This document shows, piece after piece, positions 1 to 11,600 of a stretch of DNA of 64,000 nucleotides. The position numbers and the translations under genes were made by a program. Each line of letters starts with the position of its first letter. Position 1 is the stretch's first letter. The stretch spans positions 1-64,000 of the forward strand of contig JAMXDE010000018.1 of assembly GCA_026770025.1 (NCBI GenBank), given 5' to 3'. The DNA is from Craspedostauros australis (Eukaryota > Bacillariophyta > Bacillariophyceae > Mastogloiales > Achnanthaceae). The notes under the pieces were generated by a model. It was given only the letters and a program-made list of their open reading frames with translations. It had not been told where the DNA came from and ran no database searches.

Positions 1-2754
1 TTCGTAGCAGATCATCGAAAGCTCGACGCGCACATTGTTGGCAGACGTCATGCTGCTCAACGAGTATCGAGCCAAGAGGCAGATCGGACCTGCATCCATG
101 TGCAGTCCTCTGCGCTCCTCATCACTCGTTTGCCTTCGTTGTAGTTGGCGTTGCCGTCTTCCTCTTCATTCTCGGATGAAAAGGGTTGTCTGTTGATCCA
201 CTCCATCGTGATCGTTCGTAGACCCGTAGTAGCTATACACTCCTGGAGTGTACTCAGCTATCTCCTCCCTGGTCCACTCATAGTCGTTGACTGGTGTTCC
301 GCTGTCGAAGTCGGAAACCCCATCATTGTTGATTGTTACGAGTGCCATGTTGTTCGTGATCGCGTTGTCGTCGCGCATCATCGTGTGGTTTCACATGGTC
401 ACATTTTGGTCGTTGTTCGCGATTTCGGTGATGGCCACGAATTTCGTGTTGGTCACAATTTTGATGCCGACCACATTTTCGTTGATGGGCATGGGCATCG
501 GCTCGTCGTTTGTGATGAGAGCGATGTCAACCATCCCGTCCATCCCGTCTGTCGCGACCTTGGCCGACCCGGCTTCCTTCATCTCACTATCGTGGGCATC
601 GCGGTTAGGACATCTGCTCCTGAACCGACCGATCCGTTGTTAGTGTCATCTTCCTCTCACTCTCTTACTGCCATTGCCTCGTGCGCACTTATAACCGTGT
701 TTGATACGGTGGCGGTCGTAGATGAGGCTCATGGCTCTGCGGGTGTCTGAAATCATTGTCTTCTCCGATGGCGAGGACACCTCTTGTTCCTCGTCTTTCG
801 TATTGACCCTGGGATCGAAGCGCAGAAGGACCTCCCGTCCAGCCTGTTCCAGCGCTTTCCCTTCTCGTCGAAGCACACACTTCCTGTGTTGCTGTTCTCG
901 TTGTTGTCGCCAATTCATGGCTGGTAGATTGCATTCTTGCCTCCTCGATCATCTCGCAGTAGGAATCGCAGCCAGCACTCGAGCATGTATCATTCGATGG
1001 CAGTCGGTGCCATGTGATCATCTCGGTGCTCTCCATTGCTGCTCCTCGCGTCACTCTTGATGTGATCGCGATCATGGGCCATGCCAATTCCTGCGTAGGT
1101 CTTGATCGTCCTTTACCTTATCATCCCTGCTTGCATGCTCATGCTCGATTGAGTCGCGCGCGCCATGCGCACAGACGTTCAGCATCAGCGATCTGTGTTG
1201 CTCCTCGTCCATCTCGGCTTCCATATTGACCGAGTGTTAATGAGGCAGCTCCATTCTTGCAGGGTAGGTTGGAAGTTCTCATTGCTTCCTCTATTGCATC
1301 TTGTTGAGCTCCTTCAGCTATCTCGCCCTCATGGCGCAGTCTGCTGAATCCGATGCATCCGAGAGCGTGGTCTGCTGCGTCCGATTCTCTTCTTGCGTAC
1401 AGCTCGCTCTCGTACTCCAACACAGCCGTGAAGGTCTCCATGCCTTCCTTGACTTCATGGTCCCATGACCATGGACAGTTCTTCCAATGCGCGTGTTCCG
1501 AGCGCCTCCTTGCTTCCAGCAATACAAGTAGTGTCTGTACTTGCCTCAGCTGCGGTCTCCACTCTGCTGGTGGACTCGCGGTGATGCTCGATTCGATCAT
1601 CATCATCGTCTTGATATCGTCATTCGTGTGAGGGTTGCCATGCCGATCTTGGCGTTCATTGGCAAGGAGCATCATGCTCCAGAGCGGCTTGCTCTCCTCT
1701 CTCTTCACACAGGGGACCATTACTCGCGATGTTCTTGAGTGTAGATGGTGGTCATGTTGATGATGGTGATGTTGGCTAGTGTTGGTGGTGGTGGAAACGT
1801 TGGATTTCAATCATAACGTTTCGAAACGTGTTGGAAATCCGGGGTACCCCAGTCTCTAGTTGTAGTCTCTGGTTACCTATTCCTGTTATTGCATTGTTGG
1901 AACTGTGAGTACAATATCATCACTTTCAATTCCATTTGCCAAAGCATACATAATCCACAGTAGCACACAGTCTTGCCCTTGCTCATGCAGTGCTGTCCTC
2001 CTGCTTCATCATGTCATGCAGCATGTACTCCATGTACATCTCATCTTGCAGTATTGGTTCATCTCATTATGCATCTCATCATGCATCTCAGATATCCCAT
2101 CTCCTGCCCTCTACCAATAGTTTCATTAGCGTAGACATCGCCGAGTCGTAGGCATCATACAGATCGGTTCATTCGATCAGATCACAATTTCCCACTCGTC
2201 ACAGGAGCACCTTGGTTGGGAGCTCATTCAGCTCCTCGACCATCAAACATCTCCGATCATCTCCGATCTTCTCCGATGCTTCTCCTGTCGTTTCTCCCAT
2301 TACTTCGCCGATCACTTCACCGGCTTCCTGGAAGTTCGTCATCACTGGTTCGTTCACAGGCCGTCTCACACTTCGTGACATTGGCCTTCCTCCAGTACTC
2401 TTTTTCATTGGTTGCGACATGGGGGCCGTAGTCGCTCGTATCGTGATGTTGGTCACGATTCCAACATCCCCGCCCCCTGCGACATACACGTGTGATTGGC
2501 ATTCCTGCATTGAGGTCACGGACACCATAGTCCGGTTCGCATTCGGCACGTGGCGTTCTCCACCACAAGTTACGTGCAGCTCACATTTTTCTGTGTCACA
2601 ATGATCAAACGTGGGAGTTGCGGTAATGTATCATTTCATGACATTCGACTCCTGACTTCTTGGGAGGTGCGGTAATGTAGCATTCCACAATGCTCAACTC
2701 CACACTCTTGGGAGGTGCGGCAATTCGGTGTTTCACAACACCCGATTCCTGACA
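1..2754 (-). mobile_element. Copia-type element unit D, cut by the window start
   Basis: The 5' part (minus strand) of a further unit: LTR tip at 2754, Gag-region ORF 1810-1139, and decayed sequence down to base 1. It carries the only base I saw differing between copies (1276). Confidence 0.85.
2611..2754 (-). repeat. LTR-tip hairpin repeats, copy in unit D
   Basis: Same block as at 8553-8696. The three stems lie at 2727-2742, 2679-2694 and 2629-2643. Confidence 0.8.
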
Positions 2755-2763
2755 CCCTTCCAA
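2755..2763 (-). other. Polypurine tract next to LTR tip (also at 8697-8705 and 14639-14647)
   Basis: On the minus strand TTGGAAGGG lies directly before the LTR start TGTCAGG. LTR elements use such a tract to prime plus-strand DNA synthesis next to the 3' LTR. Its presence before an LTR tip that also begins the next unit is the evidence that the units share a single LTR. Confidence 0.7.
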
Positions 2764-2825
2764 TTGCCGTTCCGACCATATCATCCACCTTGTTCAGTCC
2801 AATGCTGACCTGGGCTGAATGATGC

Positions 2826-3040
2826 TCCCCTTGTGCCGATCGTAGATCTCCTTTCTTGTAGTCTTCGTGAACCCGTCAGAGATGTTGTCCTCTGACTTCA
2901 CGAATCAAGCTCTCGCCTCCTTGTTCGCAATCAGTTCTCTGATGAAGTGATTGCACACGTCGATGTTTCTCGTCCTGGCTGATGTCGATGGGTTGGTAGC
3001 GATGAAGATCGCTCTCATGTTGTCAACCATCACATCCACA
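2826..3040 (-). pseudogene. Copia-type RNase H, C-terminal fragment (copies at +5942, +11884)
   Basis: Minus-strand reading gives VDNMRAIFIATNPSTSARTR, then NIDVCNHFIREL and FVKSEDNISDGFTK, matching the last third of copia RNase H. The first two thirds (the DSDYAG and SSSEAEY boxes) are absent: the RT tail ends near 3040 and the VDN box follows at once. One TGA interrupts the fragment near KEARA. The fragment ends shortly before the purine tract. Confidence 0.75.
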
Positions 3041-3870
3041 GGTCTCTCCATCCTCAATCCATATACTCGTGTCCGACACGAGCTTCGTCACTCTCAGCAT
3101 CTCCTCGTATGCTGTGGTCGTTGGCCCATCCAACACCTTCGTCAGTTCTCGGATGGCATTCGCGATGTCTGGTCTCGAATGCTTCACCAGGTATAGCAGC
3201 ACACCCACACCACTGTGGTATCTGCTGTGTCGATCCATATCGACCTTGGGTGCTTCGTTGTTCCTCTGGATCCCTTGGCCACTTATGCCAGGTGTTCCAT
3301 ATCTTTGAAGCTTTGTTGTTCTTCTTGAATGATGAGTGGCTGGTTCATCCAGCAGTTGGTCTTGCTCTCGTTGGATCCGATGTGGCAATTCAAGTAGTCT
3401 TCGAGACCATTCTCGATCCTGATTCCAAATCGCTCTCCCTTGATGTTCTTCACCGATTGCTTCAGCTCGCGTGTGCTTCCGATGCACAGGCGATCGTCGG
3501 CGTACGTCCTGATGAGGACGAGGCTCCCTTCCTGATTCCGGATTAGCAGACATGGATCCGCCTTGCTCTGCCAGAAGCCAAGCTTGGTCAATGTGTTCAC
3601 AAGCTCCTCATTTCATTGCCTCGCGCTCTGCACCGACCCATAGATGGTCTTCTTCAGCGGCAGGCATCCATCCGGTTCGTGTTCCTTTCTCTTGGGACAC
3701 TGCATGTAGATCTCTTCTCCTTGAAGACCCACTTCATCTTCACTCACTGCCGATCCCTCGGCATCTCGCTCATCTTGATCTTCTGCCAGACTCCTCGTCT
3801 GATCATTTCGTAGAACTCCTTGTTGATGGCCTCCTGCCATCTCTTTCACTTTGCTTCGCTGGATCCGCAT
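3023..3870 (-). pseudogene. Copia-type reverse transcriptase, broken (copies at 8965-9812, 14907-15754)
   Basis: Recognisable pieces in order: WQEAINKEF and VKMKWVFKE, then EEIYMQCPKRKEHEP, PLKKTIYGSVQSARQ, NTLTKLGFWQSKADPCLL, the catalytic box YADD (family usual YVDD) in LIRTYADDRLCIGS, YLNCHIG, and GVGVLLYLVKHSRPDIANA. The 60-70 residues normally between WVFK and EEIYM, which include the first catalytic Asp region, are missing. A TGA follows SARQ, and there is a further frameshift near 3290. The identity of the family is clear and the enzyme is dead. Confidence 0.85.
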
Positions 3871-3906
3871 GGTCCCAGCATTCTTTGGATGTGGTGGGGT
3901 CCAGCA

Positions 3907-5197
3907 TCATAGCCGTGTATGCATGCTTGGACGTCTCATTCCCTCTCTCGTGGTTGCTGGGGTCTTCTCTGCTTCCTCAGCTGACTCACCACCTCCACTG
4001 CTTGAATCTGAGTCGGACTGGTGTTCTGGCGCGTTGTTGTGCGGTGCCAAGCCGCGTATCGTCCGTGGCATCCTCGCCACTGGTCTCATGGGAGAGTACT
4101 CAAGGTCCTCGCTTTCAGCGATTGCCTCCGGGTCACTCGTACTTCGTCCCTTCCGATCATCAGGATCCACATGATCCTGGCACTCCTCAGGCGCTCATAG
4201 ACTCGGCATCATTCCAGTGTTGATGTGCACAAATCTCTCTTGCCGTCGCGTTCGCTCTCAACATCCTGACTTGCAGCGATGAAGTCGATCACTCTCATCC
4301 TCCATTGGATAGCATCGATCCTCATGCCTGCGACGTCCTTGTTGATGATTGACCCGTCTTGTTCGAAGTTGGGTCCGTCTGTTGCCACTGGAGCAGTCTT
4401 CGTCTCCTGTGCAGTTGCGCAGCCATCGTCATCTCCTGATTCTGATGCTTCGTTCGTCACCCTTGTTGGGTATTGGTACATTGTGGTCAGCTGCCAGCTC
4501 TGTTGTCGTGTTGCCTTGCAACCGCGTTGTCGATCGCCTTCATCCTCTTCTGGATAGCATCGATTCATCATGCTGCAGCTTCTTCGTCGTGGGAGTTGTT
4601 GGTGGCCTCCTACCATTCATCCTCCATTCATCTGAGGTTCCTCCCTTCCGGCTCTGTCATTCGATTCTTCATCCGACATGCCGCGTCTCTCTCATTGCTC
4701 GTCTATCGATGCGTCTTGACTCACTGTATCTGGAATCCGCCGTTCATGGCTCGCACTCTCATAGTTGTATCCTTTCCAGATTCGAGTCTCTCTCTCATCG
4801 ATCTCATTCTCATCGCACATCGATCTCATATCTGTGCTCGTAGTATCTCGCCGATCATTCGGCATCCGGTTCTTCTAGATCATCAGCCATGCTCATGTCA
4901 TGGCTATATCACTGAACCGTACTGCCATGGCCTCCTGCCATTCATTGCTCTTCTTGGGATCCACATGACCCCTTCATTCGTCAATTGTGGTTGGATCCAG
5001 AATAATTGCGACATTTGGTTGCTCGGATCCCTCTCTTCGTTCTGTATGTAGTTCAATGCTTGGTTCGCAGTGATGAAGTCACCCAGGCTCATCTTCTCAT
5101 GAGTGGTGTCAATCGTCATGCCTGCGATATCTCTGTTGAATGTTGACCCTTCTGTGTGAATGTTGGGTCCTCCTGTTGCCGGTAGTGTGGTAGTCAT
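3907..5197 (-). pseudogene. Pre-RT segment, internally duplicated, copia-type unit
   Basis: Two stretches with the pattern GPN...G(S)...N.D.AGM.ID....DFI.A.Q occur about 790 bases apart (frames at 4904-5197 and 4209-4616). Boxes resembling the copia RT entry motif WQEA occur near 4935 and 3830 and, more weakly, near 4605. An intact element has one such box before the reverse transcriptase, so this segment appears to have been duplicated inside the element before decay. It contains several stops. Confidence 0.5.
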
Positions 5198-5906
5198 CGT
5201 CGAGTGGCCTCATACCCCTCATCGTTCTCTGATTCTGATTCTCCACCTGATCCGAGTTCTCGCTCTTCCTTCGGATGGGTGTATTGTTGCATCCCTCGAG
5301 AGCACTCAGCATCCTCGGCATGTGCACGACAGGTTCTGCGATTGGGACTGTGTTTGGTGCGTCCTCGACCAGATCGTCTCGTCCCGTCTCATCGTCCCTT
5401 CTGGATTCATCGTCGTCATCATCGTACGATTCATTGTCCCCTTGGGTAGGGAGCAAGTCATCTTGCCCTCGAGCAGCGTCTTCTGTATCTGTATCGTCTC
5501 CGGCTCTTCTGCTCTGATCAGCGTCGTTGGTCTCCATGCTTCGGATGGTATCCGCACGTCGCTCCCAAGTCACTCTTCTATCTGGGGTACTCATCCCTGT
5601 AGTAGAGTCGTCATCTCCCAGGTCTGTCAGTACTGACCTGCTGGCATTCTCAATACGCTCGAATTGCCCACATGACGTATCCATCCATGTCACGTTCATC
5701 GTGATTAGGATCCTGGTCATCACCAGGTTCACTCGTGCGGTCCATACCGCTTGCATGCGACTTCTGTATCCAATCAGCATCTGTTGGATTGGAGTGAGGT
5801 TGCTGTTCTCCAGCATGTCATTGATTGTGTACACATTGCGAGCCACGTCGAGTGCGCTCCGCACGCCAATCTCATGCATCATGTAGTGCAACCTGCATGG
5901 GTGCAC
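5109..5906 (-). pseudogene. Integrase tail and acidic linker of the copia-type unit (other copies at +5942, +11884)
   Basis: A 265-codon frame. Residues about 70-90 contain ILITMNVTWMDTSCGQF, which matches the stretch after the integrase core in copia polyproteins (a 'DVTWxxxxYG' box). It is followed by about 150 residues very rich in Asp, Glu, Arg and Ser (for example ESYDDDDDESRRDDETGRDD), as in the linker between integrase and reverse transcriptase. The integrase core itself is not recognisable. Confidence 0.55.
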
Positions 5907-5942
5907 TCATCTGCACAGTCGACTCTCGAATTCGTCGATCGC

Positions 5943-7029
5943 TTCGTAGCAGATCATCGAAAGCTCGACGCGCACATTGTTGGCAGACGTCATGCTGCTC
6001 AACGAGTATCGAGCCAAGAGGCAGATCGGACCTGCATCCATGTGCAGTCCTCTGCGCTCCTCATCACTCGTTTGCCTTCGTTGTAGTTGGCGTTGCCGTC
6101 TTCCTCTTCATTCTCGGATGAAAAGGGTTGTCTGTTGATCCACTCCATCGTGATCGTTCGTAGACCCGTAGTAGCTATACACTCCTGGAGTGTACTCAGC
6201 TATCTCCTCCCTGGTCCACTCATAGTCGTTGACTGGTGTTCCGCTGTCGAAGTCGGAAACCCCATCATTGTTGATTGTTACGAGTGCCATGTTGTTCGTG
6301 ATCGCGTTGTCGTCGCGCATCATCGTGTGGTTTCACATGGTCACATTTTGGTCGTTGTTCGCGATTTCGGTGATGGCCACGAATTTCGTGTTGGTCACAA
6401 TTTTGATGCCGACCACATTTTCGTTGATGGGCATGGGCATCGGCTCGTCGTTTGTGATGAGAGCGATGTCAACCATCCCGTCCATCCCGTCTGTCGCGAC
6501 CTTGGCCGACCCGGCTTCCTTCATCTCACTATCGTGGGCATCGCGGTTAGGACATCTGCTCCTGAACCGACCGATCCGTTGTTAGTGTCATCTTCCTCTC
6601 ACTCTCTTACTGCCATTGCCTCGTGCGCACTTATAACCGTGTTTGATACGGTGGCGGTCGTAGATGAGGCTCATGGCTCTGCGGGTGTCTGAAATCATTG
6701 TCTTCTCCGATGGCGAGGACACCTCTTGTTCCTCGTCTTTCGTATTGACCCTGGGATCGAAGCGCAGAAGGACCTCCCGTCCAGCCTGTTCCAGCGCTTT
6801 CCCTTCTCGTCGAAGCACACACTTCCTGTGTTGCTGTTCTCGTTGTTGTCGCCAATTCATGGCTGGTAGATTGCATTCTTGCCTCCTCGATCATCTCGCA
6901 GTAGGAATCGCAGCCAGCACTCGAGCATGTATCATTCGATGGCAGTCGGTGCCATGTGATCATCTCGGTGCTCTCCATTGCTGCTCCTCGCGTCACTCTT
7001 GATGTGATCGCGATCATGGGCCATGCCAA
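5943..7029 (-). pseudogene. Decayed Gag-protease-integrase stretch of the copia-type unit
   Basis: Only short minus-strand frames remain (90 and 132 codons at 6588-7029, 63 and 71 codons at 6108-6524). A phrase DIALITNDEPMPMP and another with DFDSGTP resemble the region before the protease of related elements, but I cannot place an intact DSG protease site or the integrase HHCC and DDE residues. The same stretch recurs every 5942 bases. Confidence 0.3.
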
Positions 7030-7080
7030 TTCCTGCGTAGGTCTTGATCGTCCTTTACCTTATCATCCCTGCTTGCATGC

Positions 7081-7752
7081 TCATGCTCGATTGAGTCGCG
7101 CGCGCCATGCGCACAGACGTTCAGCATCAGCGATCTGTGTTGCTCCTCGTCCATCTCGGCTTCCATATTGACCGAGTGTTAATGAGGCAGCTCCATTCTT
7201 GCAGGGTAGGTTGGAAGCTCTCATTGCTTCCTCTATTGCATCTTGTTGAGCTCCTTCAGCTATCTCGCCCTCATGGCGCAGTCTGCTGAATCCGATGCAT
7301 CCGAGAGCGTGGTCTGCTGCGTCCGATTCTCTTCTTGCGTACAGCTCGCTCTCGTACTCCAACACAGCCGTGAAGGTCTCCATGCCTTCCTTGACTTCAT
7401 GGTCCCATGACCATGGACAGTTCTTCCAATGCGCGTGTTCCGAGCGCCTCCTTGCTTCCAGCAATACAAGTAGTGTCTGTACTTGCCTCAGCTGCGGTCT
7501 CCACTCTGCTGGTGGACTCGCGGTGATGCTCGATTCGATCATCATCATCGTCTTGATATCGTCATTCGTGTGAGGGTTGCCATGCCGATCTTGGCGTTCA
7601 TTGGCAAGGAGCATCATGCTCCAGAGCGGCTTGCTCTCCTCTCTCTTCACACAGGGGACCATTACTCGCGATGTTCTTGAGTGTAGATGGTGGTCATGTT
7701 GATGATGGTGATGTTGGCTAGTGTTGGTGGTGGTGGAAACGTTGGATTTCAA
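7081..7752 (-). pseudogene. Gag-region ORF of the copia-type unit (copies at 1139-1810, 13023-13694, 18965-19636)
   Basis: An open frame of 223 codons, the longest in the 5' third of the unit, where copia elements carry Gag. It begins with a His-rich stretch and continues with a charged, probably helical region (for example KEGMETFTAVLEYESELYARR). I see no certain CCHC zinc knuckle, so the Gag assignment rests on position alone. The copy at 1139-1810 has Thr where the others have Ala near the end. It could be a chance frame. Confidence 0.4.
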
Positions 7753-8552
7753 TCATAACGTTTCGAAACGTGTTGGAAATCCGGGGTACCCCAGTCTCTA
7801 GTTGTAGTCTCTGGTTACCTATTCCTGTTATTGCATTGTTGGAACTGTGAGTACAATATCATCACTTTCAATTCCATTTGCCAAAGCATACATAATCCAC
7901 AGTAGCACACAGTCTTGCCCTTGCTCATGCAGTGCTGTCCTCCTGCTTCATCATGTCATGCAGCATGTACTCCATGTACATCTCATCTTGCAGTATTGGT
8001 TCATCTCATTATGCATCTCATCATGCATCTCAGATATCCCATCTCCTGCCCTCTACCAATAGTTTCATTAGCGTAGACATCGCCGAGTCGTAGGCATCAT
8101 ACAGATCGGTTCATTCGATCAGATCACAATTTCCCACTCGTCACAGGAGCACCTTGGTTGGGAGCTCATTCAGCTCCTCGACCATCAAACATCTCCGATC
8201 ATCTCCGATCTTCTCCGATGCTTCTCCTGTCGTTTCTCCCATTACTTCGCCGATCACTTCACCGGCTTCCTGGAAGTTCGTCATCACTGGTTCGTTCACA
8301 GGCCGTCTCACACTTCGTGACATTGGCCTTCCTCCAGTACTCTTTTTCATTGGTTGCGACATGGGGGCCGTAGTCGCTCGTATCGTGATGTTGGTCACGA
8401 TTCCAACATCCCCGCCCCCTGCGACATACACGTGTGATTGGCATTCCTGCATTGAGGTCACGGACACCATAGTCCGGTTCGCATTCGGCACGTGGCGTTC
8501 TCCACCACAAGTTACGTGCAGCTCACATTTTTCTGTGTCACAATGATCAAAC

Positions 8553-8696
8553 GTGGGAGTTGCGGTAATGTATCATTTCATGACATTCGACTCCTGACTT
8601 CTTGGGAGGTGCGGTAATGTAGCATTCCACAATGCTCAACTCCACACTCTTGGGAGGTGCGGCAATTCGGTGTTTCACAACACCCGATTCCTGACA
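8553..8696 (-). repeat. Three 48-49 bp hairpin repeats at the LTR tip (unit C)
   Basis: Reading the minus strand from 8696, three tandem repeats of 48, 49 and about 46 bp each contain a GGAG-like box (GGAA in the first), a short hairpin, the string ACCGCA or GCCGCA, and a closing CTCC box. The hairpin stems are GGTGTT/AACACC (loop GTGA), AGCATT/AATGCT (loop GTGG) and TGTCAT/ATGATA (loop GAA). The stem bases differ between repeats but still pair. The one wobble in the third stem pairs only in the minus-strand (element-sense) RNA. The same block occurs at 2611-2754, 14495-14638 and 20437-20580. Confidence 0.8.
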
Positions 8697-11600
8697 CCCT
8701 TCCAATTGCCGTTCCGACCATATCATCCACCTTGTTCAGTCCAATGCTGACCTGGGCTGAATGATGCTCCCCTTGTGCCGATCGTAGATCTCCTTTCTTG
8801 TAGTCTTCGTGAACCCGTCAGAGATGTTGTCCTCTGACTTCACGAATCAAGCTCTCGCCTCCTTGTTCGCAATCAGTTCTCTGATGAAGTGATTGCACAC
8901 GTCGATGTTTCTCGTCCTGGCTGATGTCGATGGGTTGGTAGCGATGAAGATCGCTCTCATGTTGTCAACCATCACATCCACAGGTCTCTCCATCCTCAAT
9001 CCATATACTCGTGTCCGACACGAGCTTCGTCACTCTCAGCATCTCCTCGTATGCTGTGGTCGTTGGCCCATCCAACACCTTCGTCAGTTCTCGGATGGCA
9101 TTCGCGATGTCTGGTCTCGAATGCTTCACCAGGTATAGCAGCACACCCACACCACTGTGGTATCTGCTGTGTCGATCCATATCGACCTTGGGTGCTTCGT
9201 TGTTCCTCTGGATCCCTTGGCCACTTATGCCAGGTGTTCCATATCTTTGAAGCTTTGTTGTTCTTCTTGAATGATGAGTGGCTGGTTCATCCAGCAGTTG
9301 GTCTTGCTCTCGTTGGATCCGATGTGGCAATTCAAGTAGTCTTCGAGACCATTCTCGATCCTGATTCCAAATCGCTCTCCCTTGATGTTCTTCACCGATT
9401 GCTTCAGCTCGCGTGTGCTTCCGATGCACAGGCGATCGTCGGCGTACGTCCTGATGAGGACGAGGCTCCCTTCCTGATTCCGGATTAGCAGACATGGATC
9501 CGCCTTGCTCTGCCAGAAGCCAAGCTTGGTCAATGTGTTCACAAGCTCCTCATTTCATTGCCTCGCGCTCTGCACCGACCCATAGATGGTCTTCTTCAGC
9601 GGCAGGCATCCATCCGGTTCGTGTTCCTTTCTCTTGGGACACTGCATGTAGATCTCTTCTCCTTGAAGACCCACTTCATCTTCACTCACTGCCGATCCCT
9701 CGGCATCTCGCTCATCTTGATCTTCTGCCAGACTCCTCGTCTGATCATTTCGTAGAACTCCTTGTTGATGGCCTCCTGCCATCTCTTTCACTTTGCTTCG
9801 CTGGATCCGCATGGTCCCAGCATTCTTTGGATGTGGTGGGGTCCAGCATCATAGCCGTGTATGCATGCTTGGACGTCTCATTCCCTCTCTCGTGGTTGCT
9901 GGGGTCTTCTCTGCTTCCTCAGCTGACTCACCACCTCCACTGCTTGAATCTGAGTCGGACTGGTGTTCTGGCGCGTTGTTGTGCGGTGCCAAGCCGCGTA
10001 TCGTCCGTGGCATCCTCGCCACTGGTCTCATGGGAGAGTACTCAAGGTCCTCGCTTTCAGCGATTGCCTCCGGGTCACTCGTACTTCGTCCCTTCCGATC
10101 ATCAGGATCCACATGATCCTGGCACTCCTCAGGCGCTCATAGACTCGGCATCATTCCAGTGTTGATGTGCACAAATCTCTCTTGCCGTCGCGTTCGCTCT
10201 CAACATCCTGACTTGCAGCGATGAAGTCGATCACTCTCATCCTCCATTGGATAGCATCGATCCTCATGCCTGCGACGTCCTTGTTGATGATTGACCCGTC
10301 TTGTTCGAAGTTGGGTCCGTCTGTTGCCACTGGAGCAGTCTTCGTCTCCTGTGCAGTTGCGCAGCCATCGTCATCTCCTGATTCTGATGCTTCGTTCGTC
10401 ACCCTTGTTGGGTATTGGTACATTGTGGTCAGCTGCCAGCTCTGTTGTCGTGTTGCCTTGCAACCGCGTTGTCGATCGCCTTCATCCTCTTCTGGATAGC
10501 ATCGATTCATCATGCTGCAGCTTCTTCGTCGTGGGAGTTGTTGGTGGCCTCCTACCATTCATCCTCCATTCATCTGAGGTTCCTCCCTTCCGGCTCTGTC
10601 ATTCGATTCTTCATCCGACATGCCGCGTCTCTCTCATTGCTCGTCTATCGATGCGTCTTGACTCACTGTATCTGGAATCCGCCGTTCATGGCTCGCACTC
10701 TCATAGTTGTATCCTTTCCAGATTCGAGTCTCTCTCTCATCGATCTCATTCTCATCGCACATCGATCTCATATCTGTGCTCGTAGTATCTCGCCGATCAT
10801 TCGGCATCCGGTTCTTCTAGATCATCAGCCATGCTCATGTCATGGCTATATCACTGAACCGTACTGCCATGGCCTCCTGCCATTCATTGCTCTTCTTGGG
10901 ATCCACATGACCCCTTCATTCGTCAATTGTGGTTGGATCCAGAATAATTGCGACATTTGGTTGCTCGGATCCCTCTCTTCGTTCTGTATGTAGTTCAATG
11001 CTTGGTTCGCAGTGATGAAGTCACCCAGGCTCATCTTCTCATGAGTGGTGTCAATCGTCATGCCTGCGATATCTCTGTTGAATGTTGACCCTTCTGTGTG
11101 AATGTTGGGTCCTCCTGTTGCCGGTAGTGTGGTAGTCATCGTCGAGTGGCCTCATACCCCTCATCGTTCTCTGATTCTGATTCTCCACCTGATCCGAGTT
11201 CTCGCTCTTCCTTCGGATGGGTGTATTGTTGCATCCCTCGAGAGCACTCAGCATCCTCGGCATGTGCACGACAGGTTCTGCGATTGGGACTGTGTTTGGT
11301 GCGTCCTCGACCAGATCGTCTCGTCCCGTCTCATCGTCCCTTCTGGATTCATCGTCGTCATCATCGTACGATTCATTGTCCCCTTGGGTAGGGAGCAAGT
11401 CATCTTGCCCTCGAGCAGCGTCTTCTGTATCTGTATCGTCTCCGGCTCTTCTGCTCTGATCAGCGTCGTTGGTCTCCATGCTTCGGATGGTATCCGCACG
11501 TCGCTCCCAAGTCACTCTTCTATCTGGGGTACTCATCCCTGTAGTAGAGTCGTCATCTCCCAGGTCTGTCAGTACTGACCTGCTGGCATTCTCAATACGC

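Larger units (their letters stand above)
2755..8696 (-). mobile_element. Copia-type element unit C (third full unit; reference unit for sub-features)
   Basis: On the minus strand the order is LTR tip (8696), Gag-region ORF (7752-7081), decayed Gag/protease region, integrase tail and acidic linker (5906-5109), a duplicated pre-RT segment (5197-3907), reverse transcriptase (3870-3023), RNase H tail (3040-2826) and the purine tract (2763-2755). This is the normal Ty1/copia order. The reading frame is broken many times, so the unit cannot encode a working polyprotein. Confidence 0.88.

Noticed and set aside
145-750. Long plus-strand frames repeated in each 5942-bp unit (for example 201, 223, 192 codons) as genes
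   Set aside because: They lie opposite the copia remnants, lack domains, and recur only because the unit recurs.
2611-2754. The 48-bp repeats as a CRISPR array or hammerhead ribozyme
   Set aside because: The repeats are directly adjacent with no spacers, vary in sequence, and I found no CTGATGA/GAAA hammerhead core. They sit at an LTR tip in a eukaryotic element.
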